Origin: Chaetorhynchus papuensis
Lineage: Eukaryota > Chordata > Aves > Passeriformes > Rhipiduridae
DNA length: 64,000 bases
Direction of reading: 5' to 3'
Assembly (NCBI GenBank): GCA_013396525.1
Contig: VWYX01001296.1
Coordinates: forward strand, 62,001 to 126,000
In this document: positions 1 through 12,560 of the stretch, piece after piece
How the letters are laid out: each line of letters starts with the position of its first letter
Numbering within the stretch: position 1 is the stretch's first letter
The notes under the pieces: model-generated
The model's input: only the letters and a program-made list of their open reading frames with translations
Told to the model about the DNA's origin: nothing
Databases searched by the model: none
Program-made: the position numbers and the translations under genes

Positions 1-3000
1 TCCTAGAATTAAAGCTGCACATCCAGAGCAGCCTAAACTGACCTAAGACAGACCTTGGCTCTCATGCCTTTTCACATGCTGGAAAACAAACCAAGTCAAT
101 AGTATCTGGCTGGTCTAGCTCCATGAAGCAGCTTGGCAGAGACTTGGATAAGCCCCTTCTGAGCTTGTGTGAGGCCAAGGCTGGGGCCAGGCAGAAGGGC
201 AGAGTATCTCAGTCCTGGTACCCTCCCTGAAGCTGGTGAGACCTGCCCACCCCTCCACAACAGTGAAACCTCCCGGGCAGATGGCAAACCCCTTGTCAAA
301 TACACCCAGGGTAAAGTCCAGCAGCAGACAAACAGAAGGGGACCCTTTTCTCCTGTAGAAACTCAGAATGAAATGGTGGCACTTGTTTCCCCCGGGATGT
401 AATGAAGGGATGAATTCTACAGGTCTGGGGAGGGGTTAGAGAAATTCTATGCTGTTCCCTGTGCACCAGCTGTTTTGGTGACAGGCAAGGGTATTTCTGT
501 TGGGACAGCTCAGACACTGCCCTGCTCATTGACACCTTCTCCTTATTCATTCTTATGGATCAGTCAAGTAAAGTGCACACAAAAATTCTGTGGTTCCTTT
601 TTCTGCAGATTTTTTCTCCCTAATTCATCTTCTTCCTATGTCTCATGACACAGGGGTCTTTGGGTGTGAGTAGGGCTCCCCTGCAGTAGTAATATACCAA
701 AAAACCAAACCCTAGCCTAATATCATTACATACAATTTCCTTGCTAAAATACAATAGTATAAGCTGGTATAATAAGGCATTCCACACTTTATTGTGGTTG
801 AGGGCCAGATCCCAAAAATTCTCTTGCTGCATTCTTCTTTGTCTCAGATTTGATGGATTTTTCTCAAAATATTGGGGGTTTTGTTTTTGTTTGGTTTTGT
901 CACATAAGTATAGTGGTTATAAAATGCAGAATTTATTTCCTTTATTTCCTTTCCTTTCCTTTTTTTAAATTTCCTTTGAGAAGGCCAGTAAAATCCAATT
1001 TCTTCCCAGGAAACCTATCTTTTTGTCTTCAAAACCCAGAGGTCTCCTATATTAAAATAGGCTAAGTGTTTGCAAAACAAGACCTCAGACATTTTCTGCA
1101 TTAAAAGTAGTCAGAAGGCACAGCTTTGTCTCAACATGCGGTGCAGAAAAGACTTTAACACTCCAAAGCCCACATCACATAAACCTCTCAGTTAATTTCC
1201 AGTATCTGCTGGGGCATTAGAGTAACAGGACACATTCATGGGACATCCGAAGCTGCCTCATCAGTTGGGAACCGTCCCATCCCTCAACTCTTTTAAATGT
1301 CAGGAGCCAGCTGAAAGTTGGGCACTGTGAAGTTTTCCAGCAGCAAGTGTGCAACTGAGCTCCTCTTGCTCCTTACCTGGGCGCAGGGAACATTCCCAGA
1401 CTCACTCCAGCGACAGCGACTGTGAGTAGAGTAGCTTTGAGGAGAATTCCTCAAAAACACTCACTCAAGGACCACTTTGGCTCCTCAGTCTCCTGCTGCT
1501 CTCCTGCTGCATCAGTGACTGGGGAGCATTGCACAACCGCTGCTGCACGAAGGCAAAGGACCTGGTGAAATCTGTCCGGTCTGGGCCTTGCAAATAGGCA
1601 GGAAACAGTAGCCAGCAGGAGGGCGAGTTCCTGTCCTCCTGCAGCATCACACTTCGTTAAGTGGATGCTACCAGCACTAAAAGCAGGGAGTGTATGATGA
1701 AGGAGCTTTCAGGCTTCTTAAAACACACTTCCCAGAGGAAACTTGAGTGCTCCCGAGGGCCAGCAAACAGGTGTTTGCTTTCTCTTTTCTGCAGCCTGGT
1801 ACCAGGGTCCTGGACAGCACATGGGAATCTACTTCCCTTATTTGTCCTTCCAAGATTGACCAGATCAGTCTCCTCATCCAACGTGCTGGAAGAAAGTCAT
1901 TTGTGTAGCAGTTCCTGGGGCCAGCCTTTTGCTTATCCCTAAGCTGTTAACCCCAACCTTTCTGGATCTGTATCTCGACCTGTCTGAGAGTCCTGCCCAG
2001 GCTGGTAACAACGGCAAATGATGTTGCTATTCTCATGCCTTCTGTGCTTTCTGTCACTGTACCTGCTATAGGACTTAAGAGGACTCTTTCCTGGTTCAGC
2101 CTTGGACACAAGTTGCCCTGAATTTTTAAAGGCAGGAAACAAACTAGCTGTAATCTGTAAAAGGAATATAAAGGCTCCCCCTTTCACCAAGGGAAGATAA
2201 CTTAACAATCCTTGGTGAAAATGTCCCTTCTGACTCAGCCCTTCCCACATTTTTGTGCAGTAACAAGCCCTTTTTCTTCCTAGATGAGCAGAGCAGGGAG
2301 GGGACTAAAGAGGCAAGTCACCAGAAGAATGCAAGAAGTCCCCAAAGAGCTGTGGCCTGGAAATTAGGCAGAAGATATCTTGTAGCATTGTTTGTATGGC
2401 TGCTGGGTTTCCCTTCTCTGCAGGGCTTGTGGGGGTGTTTCATTTTGCAAAACCAGCACAAAGCATCTGGGGTAGTGGCCATACCATTTAGTAGTCCCTG
2501 AAATAAAAAGCTCCATGCAACCTATTTGTGTTGACTCTTTAGCTAACAGAAATCATGAACTTTGATTCATATATACTCTTGTCATAAGATGACCACTGCC
2601 TCTTCCCAGGCAGCAAGTTATAAAAGAGTCATTCAGCAGTTCGTTGGCATTTAGCAGAGAAAGTCAGTTCTAAATTGATGATGCTAAACTATCATTGAAA
2701 TGAGATCAAAATCATTATGGGCGAGACACTGCCAAGTCATGTTATTATGCTGAAGTGGCATCTCCAAAATGAACAAAGAGATCTCAAGCTTTTAAGCCCA
2801 AAATTGCAAGATGGAAAACATATATTCAGCTGCTAGAGACCCATAACTGAAGATCTACAGGCACTCAGCTTCAACAGGTCCCTGTGGGGGTAGCATCACC
2901 TTATCACTGACCCTAAGGCCGATATCTAATCTCCCTGGGTGGCAGGGAGGTGGTGGATTAAGGTTTGGATCCACCTTATGGGAGTGCTTTCTGACTACAG

Positions 3001-5100
3001 GCATCTTCCAGCTCAGCATGGGGATTTCTGGACTGCACTTTGGAAGTACATCCCTCATTATATGTTCAGTTTTAACCCCTAATTCTGCATTCTGGGTTCT
3101 GTCACTACTACTCATTAGATGAACTTGTGGGCACCCAGGCCTGGGTGCTTGCCAAGGTTTCCTAATTGCATTGATTGAACACTATTCCACGAGTGCACGT
3201 TTTTAAATAACTTCATTTGGTGAGTTTTGTATCTCTCCTTTATTGACTTTTTGTAAATGATCTCCTGGCAGGCAGAACAACACTTTGTAAGGCCATATTG
3301 CATTCACACCACAGTTCACATGCTATCCCAATGAGCCCTTGGGGATGATGGAAAGCCACATGAGTAGGATGCTGGGAAAGTGTCCTTTATTCACTGTTAA
3401 CTTCAGCCAGGGCGAGGCAGTTGGAGAGGCTGGAGACAAGTCTTGTGACATGTGCAGAATATTCCCTGCTGCTTGCTGGAGGAAATCTGCACATATTAGA
3501 AGGAGTAAGGGATTCCTGACTGATGGAAGAACATGACTCTGCTCTCTGCTGAACTTTCAGCATTGAAACTGGTCTGCTCTAGAGTCAAAAATAACTGTTT
3601 TAGAAGTGCTCTGAGACATACATTTCTTCTTACCACCTTATGCTACACCAGGAACTGTGGGTTGATTTTCTCCCTTACTTTGTCCTCTTCAATCCTGATT
3701 TCCCTGAGAAATTAAGGGACTTATGATGCCTATTTCCATTTGCCCCATCTATTAGACCTTTCTCAGTTAAAACCATTTAAAGCTATTAATGTTTCTGCTT
3801 TCACCATAACAAACAGCTTACTTCATGAGCTCATTCATGGAAACTAAATTAATTTTAGAGGCTAATAATGACAGACAGAGTGTGTGTTATTTTTACTGAA
3901 GGAAAGATGTCAAATTCTAGGCTTACTGATGGTGCTTACATCTGAGCTGAGCCTGGGCCACAGCCACTGTATGCTGGTGAGGTTCCTCTGATGCCATGCC
4001 AGTTTTTTCCCAAGGGAAATTCGTTCCTCTTTTTAGGTAGGAGCATCTGCCTAATGTGCTATTTATAACATATTTCTTTCACAGAACCTCATTTAGGGCT
4101 ATAATTGCATTCAGAAATGCAATGAATGAAATTAATATATTTCTGAAAATACTTTAAATGCTTTGGAAATTACAAAAATGTGAACAACATTATCCTTGCA
4201 TACATACATTAATGAAATTAAGTTGGCATAAATAAGACCACATAAAAATTCACTGGTTTCAGTGGCATTTAGACTTTGATATTGATATTGGTAAAAGCAA
4301 GAACAGGAAGAGGTCTTCAATGTTTTCCAAAGTTTGTAAGGACACCATGCATAAAACTTAATGCTTTTCAGACGTTGTTGCTACGTATACTCGCCTGAAT
4401 TCTTCTTTTATAATGGCCAAGCCATTAAAAGGAGACTTTTCCTACCCCTCTAGCATGTAGCAGCATTAATAAATCAAGTGATTTCTTGCTGTCCTAAGTA
4501 AGTTGGCCTGAAAAAAAATTTTGTAATATGCAGGTTATATAGCTGTGATCTTCTTTACTCTAATAATATACTTCATACTGCATATGTATTGGTTGTTTAA
4601 AGACAACATAAAATTAATATTCCTTTAGAAGACAACTTACAGTTGAAAAAATGTAGCAATAGCCATGCATGTAATATGGTTTAACAATCTTAAATATTCC
4701 AGACAGGAAAAGTTTTTTGTCAAAGTCTCTGACAGTTTAAACTTTAAAGCTTCAGCAAAACTTTTAAACTTTTAAACTTTGAACCTGTTTGAACTTCATT
4801 TGATTTATGAATTATTAAATGTACCACTGAAATTCACCGTCTTTATTTTCATCTAGTAAAGATTTTTTGTTTAAAAGCTACAGATGAAGAGTGGGAACTA
4901 AGGAAATGCAGCCTGAGGAGATTATAGCCCTGTTTTATCAGAACAGCATTCCTCTCAGCTGTATAAAACAAAACCCCAGTAAAATATTTAGAAGTGGGAG
5001 AGATAAAGGGCTGAAACTGGTATATACAAAAGGGTGGGGAAAATGAATGCTAAACTGGAAAGCCGGATTAGGCAAGATTTGGAAAATGAGATACCTCTAA
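1..5100. other. Non-coding segment, no gene recognised
   Basis: AT-leaning unique DNA. Reading frames on both strands are short (about 100 codons at most) and give no peptide I recognise. A few pyrimidine tracts ending in AG look like splice acceptors (for example near 1790 and 2420), but the sequence downstream has no convincing open frame with a donor. No repeat family was recognised except the short TTTCC-rich tract near 930-966. Either intergenic or intronic. Confidence 0.6.
928..966. repeat. TTTCC-rich simple sequence
   Basis: A pyrimidine-rich tract with several tandem TTTCC units that ends in a run of T. Low-complexity DNA; no function is implied. Confidence 0.6.
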
Positions 5101-6250
5101 ATTAATTATTTAACTCTTCCTTCACGTCCTGATCCATTTTTCTATGTCAGGATTAAGAGAAGGGCAGCACCAGGTTAACAGTGTCTTTAACATGAAGTCG
5201 AGGGCAGTGGGAAGGAGGAAGGCATTACTTTAGCGAGTTGCTCTGGAGGAAACAAATCTCTGGAAAGGGAAATGCCCCGAATGGCTCCCAGAGTCCTGTG
5301 CCAGAGTGCTGGCTGTAATTTATGTCCTGGCTGACAGGGAACCCACCTAAATCACAGCGCTGACACCACATAGGTATAAATGGAGAAGGTAAATGGTCGG
5401 TGCCTCTGCCGCAGCAGCATTCACACGCTGCTAATCACAGCTCTCACGTCTTGTCCCAGCACGGTCTGGGCACAGCACGAGGGTGTTTCCAAAAACCTTT
5501 AGGAAAGGCTGCCCTGGAAGAGGCGCCCAGGGAGCGTGGCGGCAGTCTGTGCACAGGCAGAGGGTATTTATAGCTGTGTCTGAATGAGCCTGTACAGATG
5601 CAGTTTATCTGAGAGTGTTAGATACTGTCTGCATGCTGATGATCCCTCGCTAGCAGGATAAAAGGAGAAATAAATAGAAGGCAAACCTGCCCAATTGCAG
5701 AAGTGTGGTTTTTTGGGCTGCTTTGGGTTATCCTTAACAGGGCCGGCTGTGTTCCCCAAGGAAGACACACATCTCCCTGCCAGGAGCAGAGCTGAGCTGG
5801 GTAAGGGGGCAGGACAGCAGCACGGGCTCCTGCTCTCTCCTGCTGGGGTACGGTACCGGTGCCTTTGCGAAGGCAGCGTTCGTTCGGCAGCCACCGGGAA
5901 ACACGGGTGGCTCCAGCCCTCCTGCTCGTCTTCCAGCAAGTGCTGTCACAGGGCAATCACATCCATAGGGGCAAAGATAAAAGGGATAAAGCACATAGGG
6001 AAACCTGAATGAGACTGGAGCTGCATGAGCGCTGTAATACCCAAACTTGGCAAACATGTAATGTCAACAACGTAAGTTACAACTGAGCTTCTGAACCTGC
6101 TGTGAAAGAAATAGAAGACAAAGGTGAAAATGGGGAAAAACTGGGGAAGAGAGAGGGCAGAAACAAGGGATTCCTCAACCTCGCATGCAGCCATTACAAT
6201 AATCCAAGCAGCATCCAGCATCAGGTTAGGCACTGAAAACAAGGTTTTAA
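5101..6250. promoter_or_regulatory. GC-richer unique segment, candidate conserved non-coding DNA
   Basis: Base composition rises above the flanks and the DNA is not repeat-like. A TATA-like word (GGTATAAATGG) lies near 5373, and a homeodomain-type word (GCTAATCACAG) lies near 5430. Overlapping frames of about 100-120 codons occur on both strands between 5568 and 6057; they are mutually incompatible and match no family I know, so I treat them as by-products of composition. An enhancer or a non-coding transcript start is possible. The call rests on texture only, because I cannot measure conservation. Confidence 0.25.
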
Positions 6251-7188
6251 GTGGGAGAGAAACTTGATATGCACTTTTCTCTATTAAGGAGCTTTTTGTC
6301 TGTTTGTTTCCTTGTACCTCATTTAGGATGACGTCTTCTTACATGAGAAAAACCACAGTGATTTAACCTGCTTTCAAGTGCGACACAAAATCAAGGCTAT
6401 TCACCACTGAGGTGAACAATGCTGGGACAATGCACACAGACGTCCTATGATGTGTCTAAGGAAGGGAGAATCAGGAGCCTTGGGATCTGATTTAAATCAA
6501 AGCACTTCAATCTATCTCATTTTGAGTGTGTTTTACCGAGGGGCTGCCTATAAAATAGGACTACTTTACTTTTTTTTTGATGCTCGAGTGTATTTACTTA
6601 GAAATCTGAAAAACTGGAAAGTTTATAGGTAAGGAGAACTGTAGAGAAGTGCAAAGCCCAGCTATGGGGCACAAAATCACAGACAGCCAAGTGGACCAGT
6701 AACCACATTATTTCTGTAAGGGCATTCATGAGTATAATGGTTACAATCACAGAACTGGGCATTTGGCACACATTTGCTGACATTTCCTAAGGAGAAAAAT
6801 AACAGCGCCATTCTTTCACAGTGCCAGATGAGTTTGCTCTTCTGTCTGAAGCCAGAGTCTAGAGTCTTTTCCTTAGCAAATATGTTCAGAGGCACTGGCT
6901 CAGGTAAATCAGAGAAAGTACTGGACAGCCTACTAAAGGTGCTGTGGTTGCATCCCCTACACAGTCGAAACTCAGCACCCCGTGACTCTGTGGTGTTTCA
7001 GAACTGAGCCATCCTATGTGGTTACCAGCCTCCAGCAATGCTATTTTAAAAACATAATGCAGGCTTGAGTGCTGAGGACAGTTTCTTGACTTCAGAGAAA
7101 ATAAAACCATTCAGCCATATCCTGAGACCTCGGTGAATTGGGCAATACTTGTTTCCCTCAATAACTATTTCCACAGCCGCTTGCACCT

Positions 7189-7254
7189 GGCCATGCCAGA
7201 GGACTGACTGGCAAGATCCAGTCAGTCTTGCCTATGGCAAGATCCTCTGTGGCC
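7189..7254. repeat. Compound inverted and direct repeat (hairpin)
   Basis: GACTGACTGG at 7202-7211 and its exact reverse complement at 7218-7227 form a 10-bp stem with a six-base loop. Outside it, CAGAGG (7197-7202) can pair with CCTCTG (7244-7249), and GGCCA (7189-7193) with TGGCC (7250-7254). The ten bases GGCAAGATCC occur directly at 7210-7219 and again at 7236-7245, so the structure probably arose by a local duplication. No known structured RNA was recognised. Confidence 0.6.
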
Positions 7255-7878
7255 ATTTATTCCACCACATTTCCCTTGTCCTGTCTTAAGGGATGCACTA
7301 AGACAATACTAACTAAAGACAGAGGCTGGGTTTAAAACCTGTGTTTTCTATAGAAGCTGAGAAAGAGAAAAAAATTAAATAATGCCTCGCTCCAAAGCTC
7401 AGGAGACTGGCAACCTTGTCAGCTCTCAGTATGGAAAAGCAGCTATCTCACATGCACACTACAATGCATACTGTGGGCAGGTTCAGATAAGGCTTGGGTA
7501 TAAACACATCCCTCCAGTCCCCGACTGCTCTGGGATCAACTGCTCTACCAGCAGCATCATTCCAAACGTGGGCCTGTGAAGCAGCATCGGAGGCTTACAG
7601 ACTGATCAGTGTGTGAGGTGTGTAGGGTTTGGCAGTTCCATCTCTGAGGAGATACTCCACACAGTTTTACCCACAGTGCTATTTAAAAAATAAATGAATT
7701 GTCACCTCGGCTTCCCTGCAGCCTCTCTCTGTTTTGTGCACAGTCTGAAGTTTCCATTGGTGCCCTGACCCAGCCAGGGGCTTTGAATCAGCTCTGAGGG
7801 AAATAGGTCAGTCCAGAGCAACCTGGTCTGTTGCTAAAAGCAAGCCTGTACTTCAGGAAACAATGGGACTGGAAAATT

Positions 7879-7927
7879 AAAAAAAAAAAAAAAAAAACAA
7901 GGAAAGAAAGAAAGAAAGAGAAAAAAG
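7879..7927. repeat. Poly-A tract followed by GAAA repeats
   Basis: Nineteen consecutive A (7879-7897) lead into tandem GAAA units. It could be the tail of an old retroposed copy, but nothing upstream resembles a retrogene or SINE. Confidence 0.7.
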
Positions 7928-8479
7928 AGGCTTTTATCTGAGAATTTTCTGTGAAGTCTGTGGCAAAATCCAAGGAAACTGTGTACATCACAGGCGTTTA
8001 AAAAAAAATATTTAACAGTGGAATTTATGACTCACAGAAATGCATTTTAATAGTTCTTCCCCAGCACAAAGACAGAGGAAAACATACAGTTGGGGCAGGT
8101 AGAGAATGGCTGCTGCTGGACTCGTCCACTCCGGCTTCCCCCTTGAGCTGTGGCAGAAACATGGATAGCAGGGATTAGACAACGCTGCAACAACTTGGAA
8201 GTAGCAAGGCTGAAAGAGTCTGACAATGTGAAAGTTTGACTCATAAAGTCCTTTTTTTTTAACTCGGAGACCTTTCACCTTCTGTTTCCTTTGCCTGTTA
8301 TAACTGCATAAGGTCTTCTAGGGATCCCTTCCCGTGTTTCTTGCTCAAGGAAGCTGGCACCCACTGGGACGTGCCCCCAGCAAAGGTGATCTAATGCACC
8401 CATGGGTGCACGGAGGGATGAAAGGATGGGATAGGAAAACAAAGGGACCATTGGCACCCAGGGATCCCGGTTCCCAGGG

Positions 8480-8998
8480 CGCTCCAGGCACCCCACCCAA
8501 ATAAGCGTGAATTTGGACTTCAAAAGGGTGCGGATGGATGGGCCGGCAGGGGCTGAGGGGGCCGGGCAGGGGGAGGCGGTCTCTCCTCCCGCAAATTCTG
8601 GCCGGGCGGCCTCTCCCCCATCTCCATCCCAGGAAGCATTTGAAATATTTCCACCCTGAAGTGGACGCAGTTCCCCCGCCACTTGTAGTGCTTGGCAAAC
8701 AGCGGCGGCGGCCCGGCACATCCCGGCCCGGCCCGGCGGGAGGAAGGGAGGGAGGGAGGAAGGTGGGTGCCGGCCCCCCGCGTCCCTCCGCGGCCCCGGA
8801 GCCCCCCCGAAGCTTGGCGTGGGCGTGCGCCTGCCCCAAGTGTGTGTTTTGGATGAGGCGGCGCATCAGCTGCCTGGTATCAGCGCTGCGGCTCCGGCGG
8901 GGCGGGATGGAGGCTGAGCAGAGCCAGGCTCGGGAGGGTCAAGTACAGGTTGCTGCACAGGAAAGAGCCGGGGGAGGGGAGCCCGGGTCACTCCTCTC
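8480..8998. promoter_or_regulatory. CpG island, candidate promoter or first exon
   Basis: A sharp rise in G+C with frequent CG dinucleotides and runs of GGCGG/CCCGG, unlike the AT-leaning DNA on either side. A canonical G-quadruplex pattern lies at 8738-8756 (four GGG runs separated by 5, 1 and 1 bases). In vertebrates such islands usually mark promoters of broadly expressed or developmental genes. The 3' side is truncated by the assembly gap at 8999. Long frames exist on both strands (plus from 8538, minus from 8866), which GC-rich DNA produces easily; the peptides are rich in Gly, Arg and Pro and match no family I recognise. Direction of transcription is unknown. Confidence 0.65.
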
Positions 8999-9054
8999 NN
9001 NNNNNNNNNNNNNNNNNNNNNNNNNNNNNNNNNNNNNNNNNNNNNNNNNNNNNN
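8999..9054. other. Assembly gap (56 N)
   Basis: A run of 56 undetermined bases, bordered by GC-rich DNA on the left and a CCC plus poly-T tract on the right. The gap abuts the CpG island, a class of sequence often lost in short-read bird assemblies. The true length may differ from 56, so any reading frame crossing it is unreliable. Confidence 0.99.
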
Positions 9055-10060
9055 CCCTTTTTTTTTTCCTACCCCCACCCCCCTCCCACAGAAGGGGATG
9101 TTGGGACTATTCCATCAGTGTGGTATGTCTGTGTAAACATCATTAGCTCCTATGAGCTGACACGCTGGAGATTTTCATTTCTTCTTACAAATCGCTCCCT
9201 TCCACAATAAAAATACCACGCATATTAGGCTGGATATGTTCGGAGGGAAGATGGAGATGTTTATTCTCCTTTGATCTCTCACAAAGCAAAAAACAGTTTT
9301 GGCAGAAGAATAGCACTGGAGACGGGAGAGGGTGCGGGTCTCCCAGAGGGCGCTGAGCAGCCGTGGGGCTGCAGAGTGAGGGCAGGTCCGATGGCCTCGC
9401 CACGGGCACAGTGGGATGAGCCAGAGGTGTGAGGCTCTGGAGGCACCATCCCAAATTCCTGCCAGCCCAACCAGGCCCTGGCCGTCAGCAGGACTCTCCA
9501 GAGGAGCCCTGATGGTCTTAGTGAGGCAAGGCTGTTTGTGAAAAAACCCATCTCCAGAGTACATCTGGGGAAAATAGCCTTTTTTTTTCTTAAATTCCCT
9601 GGGGTGTCCAGCTTCCAGTGGGGTTACTCCAGGCAGGGAGCTGTGCACGTGCCCGGCTTGGCCGGGCTCCGCACAGCAGAGCAGAGCCCTGCAGAGCCCA
9701 GCAGAGCCGAGCCAAGCGTGCTATCTCCCTTGATCCACTCCTTATCTCCGGGAGCAGTTGTAGCAAGCAGGGAGCTCCAGCAGAGAAACTTCCCTCATCC
9801 ACTTCCCCCTTCTGTCTGTTTGCCCTGGCAGAAGAGCAGCGCTTTAGTAACCAACATATGTCCACACCCTTCTTCTTCCAAAGCCCTCTTCATTTTCCTT
9901 GCCTTGATTCCTTGGTACATATTACTTGCTTTCCTCTCCTTCGTAATTTTGGCATGGGGGAGAGCAAACTTGGTGGGATATTCTCTGTGTAGCAGTGATA
10001 GAATCCATGATGTACTTGCAACTGATTTCAGTATTACAGACTTGTAGATAGGTCTTTTTT
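9055..10060. other. GC-rich shoulder of the CpG island, no gene recognised
   Basis: Starts with a T/C-rich tract, then moderately GC-rich unique DNA. Around 9665-9715 there is a degenerate array of GCAGAGC/GCCGAGC words. A small inverted repeat at 9421-9440 (CCAGAG, 8-base loop, CTCTGG) encloses a T-box octamer. Frames of up to 169 codons on either strand show no recognisable domain. This stretch could hold the downstream part of a transcript starting in the island, but no clear splice donor stands out. Confidence 0.4.
9665..9715. repeat. Degenerate CAGAGC/CCGAGC short repeat
   Basis: About six imperfect repeats of a GCAGAGC-like word in 50 bases. Short and degenerate; probably slippage-derived. 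Confidence 0.5.
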
Positions 10061-12560
10061 TTCACAAAACATGAAAATGGACAATGTTAAGGGCATGGAA
10101 GTCTGAGAGAGTCAGGCCTTTCAAAACAAGACTGAGATGTGCTGTGCTCGTTTCTCCAGCTGTGCTTTGCCTGGCTCACCAGGAGAAGGCAGCAATCTCC
10201 GCACAGCATACGGGAGTCCTCGCAAGCCTTTGTGGTGAGACTTCAGCCAGTTTTGCTAGTTCCTACATCCCAAACGCAGTTTTGGTCCAGAGATACACCC
10301 AGATCCCAGACATCCCAGGCTTTCTCTTTTTGCTTTTGGTAACCTTTGCTTTTGCCTCTTTCTAGTGGTGTGTGTGTACCGAGCCGTATGAGCAGCCATA
10401 GCCCGTGTAGTTAAGGCCGTTCACAGAGGCCAAGAGTACGGATGCTGATCCGGACTGTGCTGTTCCCACCTGACGCCCTGTGGGAGCGGGCAGCCCTGCT
10501 GCCAGGCCACTGCACACCATGGTGCCAGCTTAGCTGCTAAGACAAAGCTGGCAAACTCCAAATGTCAGCCTCGTCCCCTCCACAAGGCTGATCCCCTTCC
10601 AAGAGCATGGATCGCGAATGCTACAGCACAAACCCATTAGTCAGACTGCATTGGGTAATCTTTCCTGTTTGTCCTCCGGCATTTTCTTTTCGTACCTCAG
10701 ACCTCCTCTTCATAAATCTCTGGGATGAGGATGTGGGCAGAAACCCCCTTGTTCCCTGCCCAGTTCCCCCAGTTCATCGGCTCAGTAGCTGGGTAGGGCT
10801 GTGTCAGAGCATTCAGCTCCTTCCTCCCACACATTTACAGACATTAATCACTGAGGGCTGAATGAGGGAGCTTTGTTTCAGTGCTGTCTTTCCCCAGACA
10901 AACTGAAGTAATTTGTATCAAGAGCAACTCTTGAGAGGTTTTTCACAGGTCTCCACACATACATGGTTGTGTGAAGTGGAAAATCCATGGCTGCAAGATA
11001 GCAGGCTGCTACTGCAAAGGTGTTTTGCTTTCAACTCTACCTATGTGTCTGGAGTTGTTTCATGGCCTTCAAGATCTCCATTTTAGAGAGTCAGCTGGCT
11101 AAGTAAGGACAGCATTTTGCTTAATAAGTGTCAAAAGTCAGAGGTGAAATGGAGTTATCATTTTTCCAGTGTCTGAGAATCTAGCCCTCATTCTTTGAAT
11201 ACATTTATATGCCATGTGATTGCAGTCACAGGACCGATAGGCCTGGAGCCCAAATCATGACCAAATAGTGAAGGAGATAGGAATCCACATTTCTCAGCAA
11301 GACATGAAAAGCTGGAGTCTTTCAATCCACACAGAAAAATAAATTATGAAAAAAAATCATCAATTAGGCAGAATAATGTCATGAATTAAAAAGCCTTGTT
11401 GAATTCATGTATTTCCTTTTATCTAAATAAGTACAAATGGAAATCTCAAAATATAGTTCTCTAGCCACACAGGAGGAAATGTCCATCTTCAAGTTTGGGA
11501 GATCTGTTCTCATGTGGCCAAACTTGTGATTCCTTTGAAGATTTTCCTAAAGGATAAGTGTGGTCATTCCATCATCCCTAATACATTAATTATGTAGATA
11601 ATGCTAACGTTTCTAGGCTATATGATTTTAAAACTTCTGGTTTAGAAGACCAGATGGTTTCCTTCCACCGTAGGGCATGGGCTGTGACTTTACTAATCTG
11701 GATCTTGCACATCCCACTGCTGGTGTCAGACTGTTCAGCCCACTGAGTGATCCCACGGGCCAAATGCCTTTACAGCAGTGATAAGACATCAGTTTTTCAG
11801 TGCTGGGCATCCATGAATGACATTGTGCAGAAAAACCTACCCTCATTTTTACCTCCAGAGGTTTGAAAAAGAAGTCCACAGAAATAAGTGCTTTTTTCTC
11901 CTCTTAATTTTGTACATTAGTGTGAATTCCAATATAATAAATTGTGATGGAAGTGGGCTCATCAGGCAGAGCATCTGTCACTTCTGGATTAGGAACCACT
12001 GGCTGTTTCCCTTGAAAGGGTCACTCGTGTGAACTTTTCAGGCAGTGGAAAGTCTTGTGGGCAGACTTATTGTGTGCTGGCCACAAAGTAAATTGTAAGG
12101 AACTAAGAAGGTTCTTCCCAAGGCTAGCTATCAGCACATAGCTTATGGAACACAAAAATTATGGGACAATCAAAAACTAAAATGGAACATTTTAAATGTG
12201 ATTTTTTTTCAAAATTATATGAACATATGTCAAATATGAAATATGATAAACTTTTCAATGCATATGTGAAAAGCTACAAACTCTCATTTAGAAAGCTGCC
12301 TTCCAGTGACACATTTCTTCAAATTAATGTAGATGCAGAGAGGCTGTCGTACCATTTCCCCTTTATTTTCTTTGAAAACCTTTGGTTTGGATAAACTATG
12401 TGTAGAATTTCAGAAATCACGTAGCAAGACAGTGATAAGCTATGCAATATATAATATCATCATATGCAATCAACACCATGAGAATGGCCTTTTGTATTGC
12501 TGAAATAGCATCACTGCTTTGTGTTTACTGAGCAGGTATCAAAAGCAAACCTTAGAAATA
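10061..12560. other. Non-coding segment, no gene recognised
   Basis: AT-leaning unique DNA. No repeat family, RNA gene or plausible exon was recognised. The longest frames are under 100 codons. Confidence 0.55.

Larger units (their letters stand above)
6251..8480. other. Non-coding segment, no gene recognised
   Basis: Ordinary unique DNA without a recognised exon. It contains the hairpin at 7189-7254 and the A-rich tract at 7879-7927, listed separately. Confidence 0.55.

Noticed and set aside
8345..8866. 173-codon ATG-started minus-strand frame in the CpG island
   Set aside because: GC-rich DNA has few stops by composition; the peptide is low-complexity without family resemblance.
8538..9146. 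202-codon plus-strand frame over the CpG island
   Set aside because: It crosses the 56-N gap, so its continuity is not real. The peptide is Gly/Arg/Pro-rich and has no recognisable domain.
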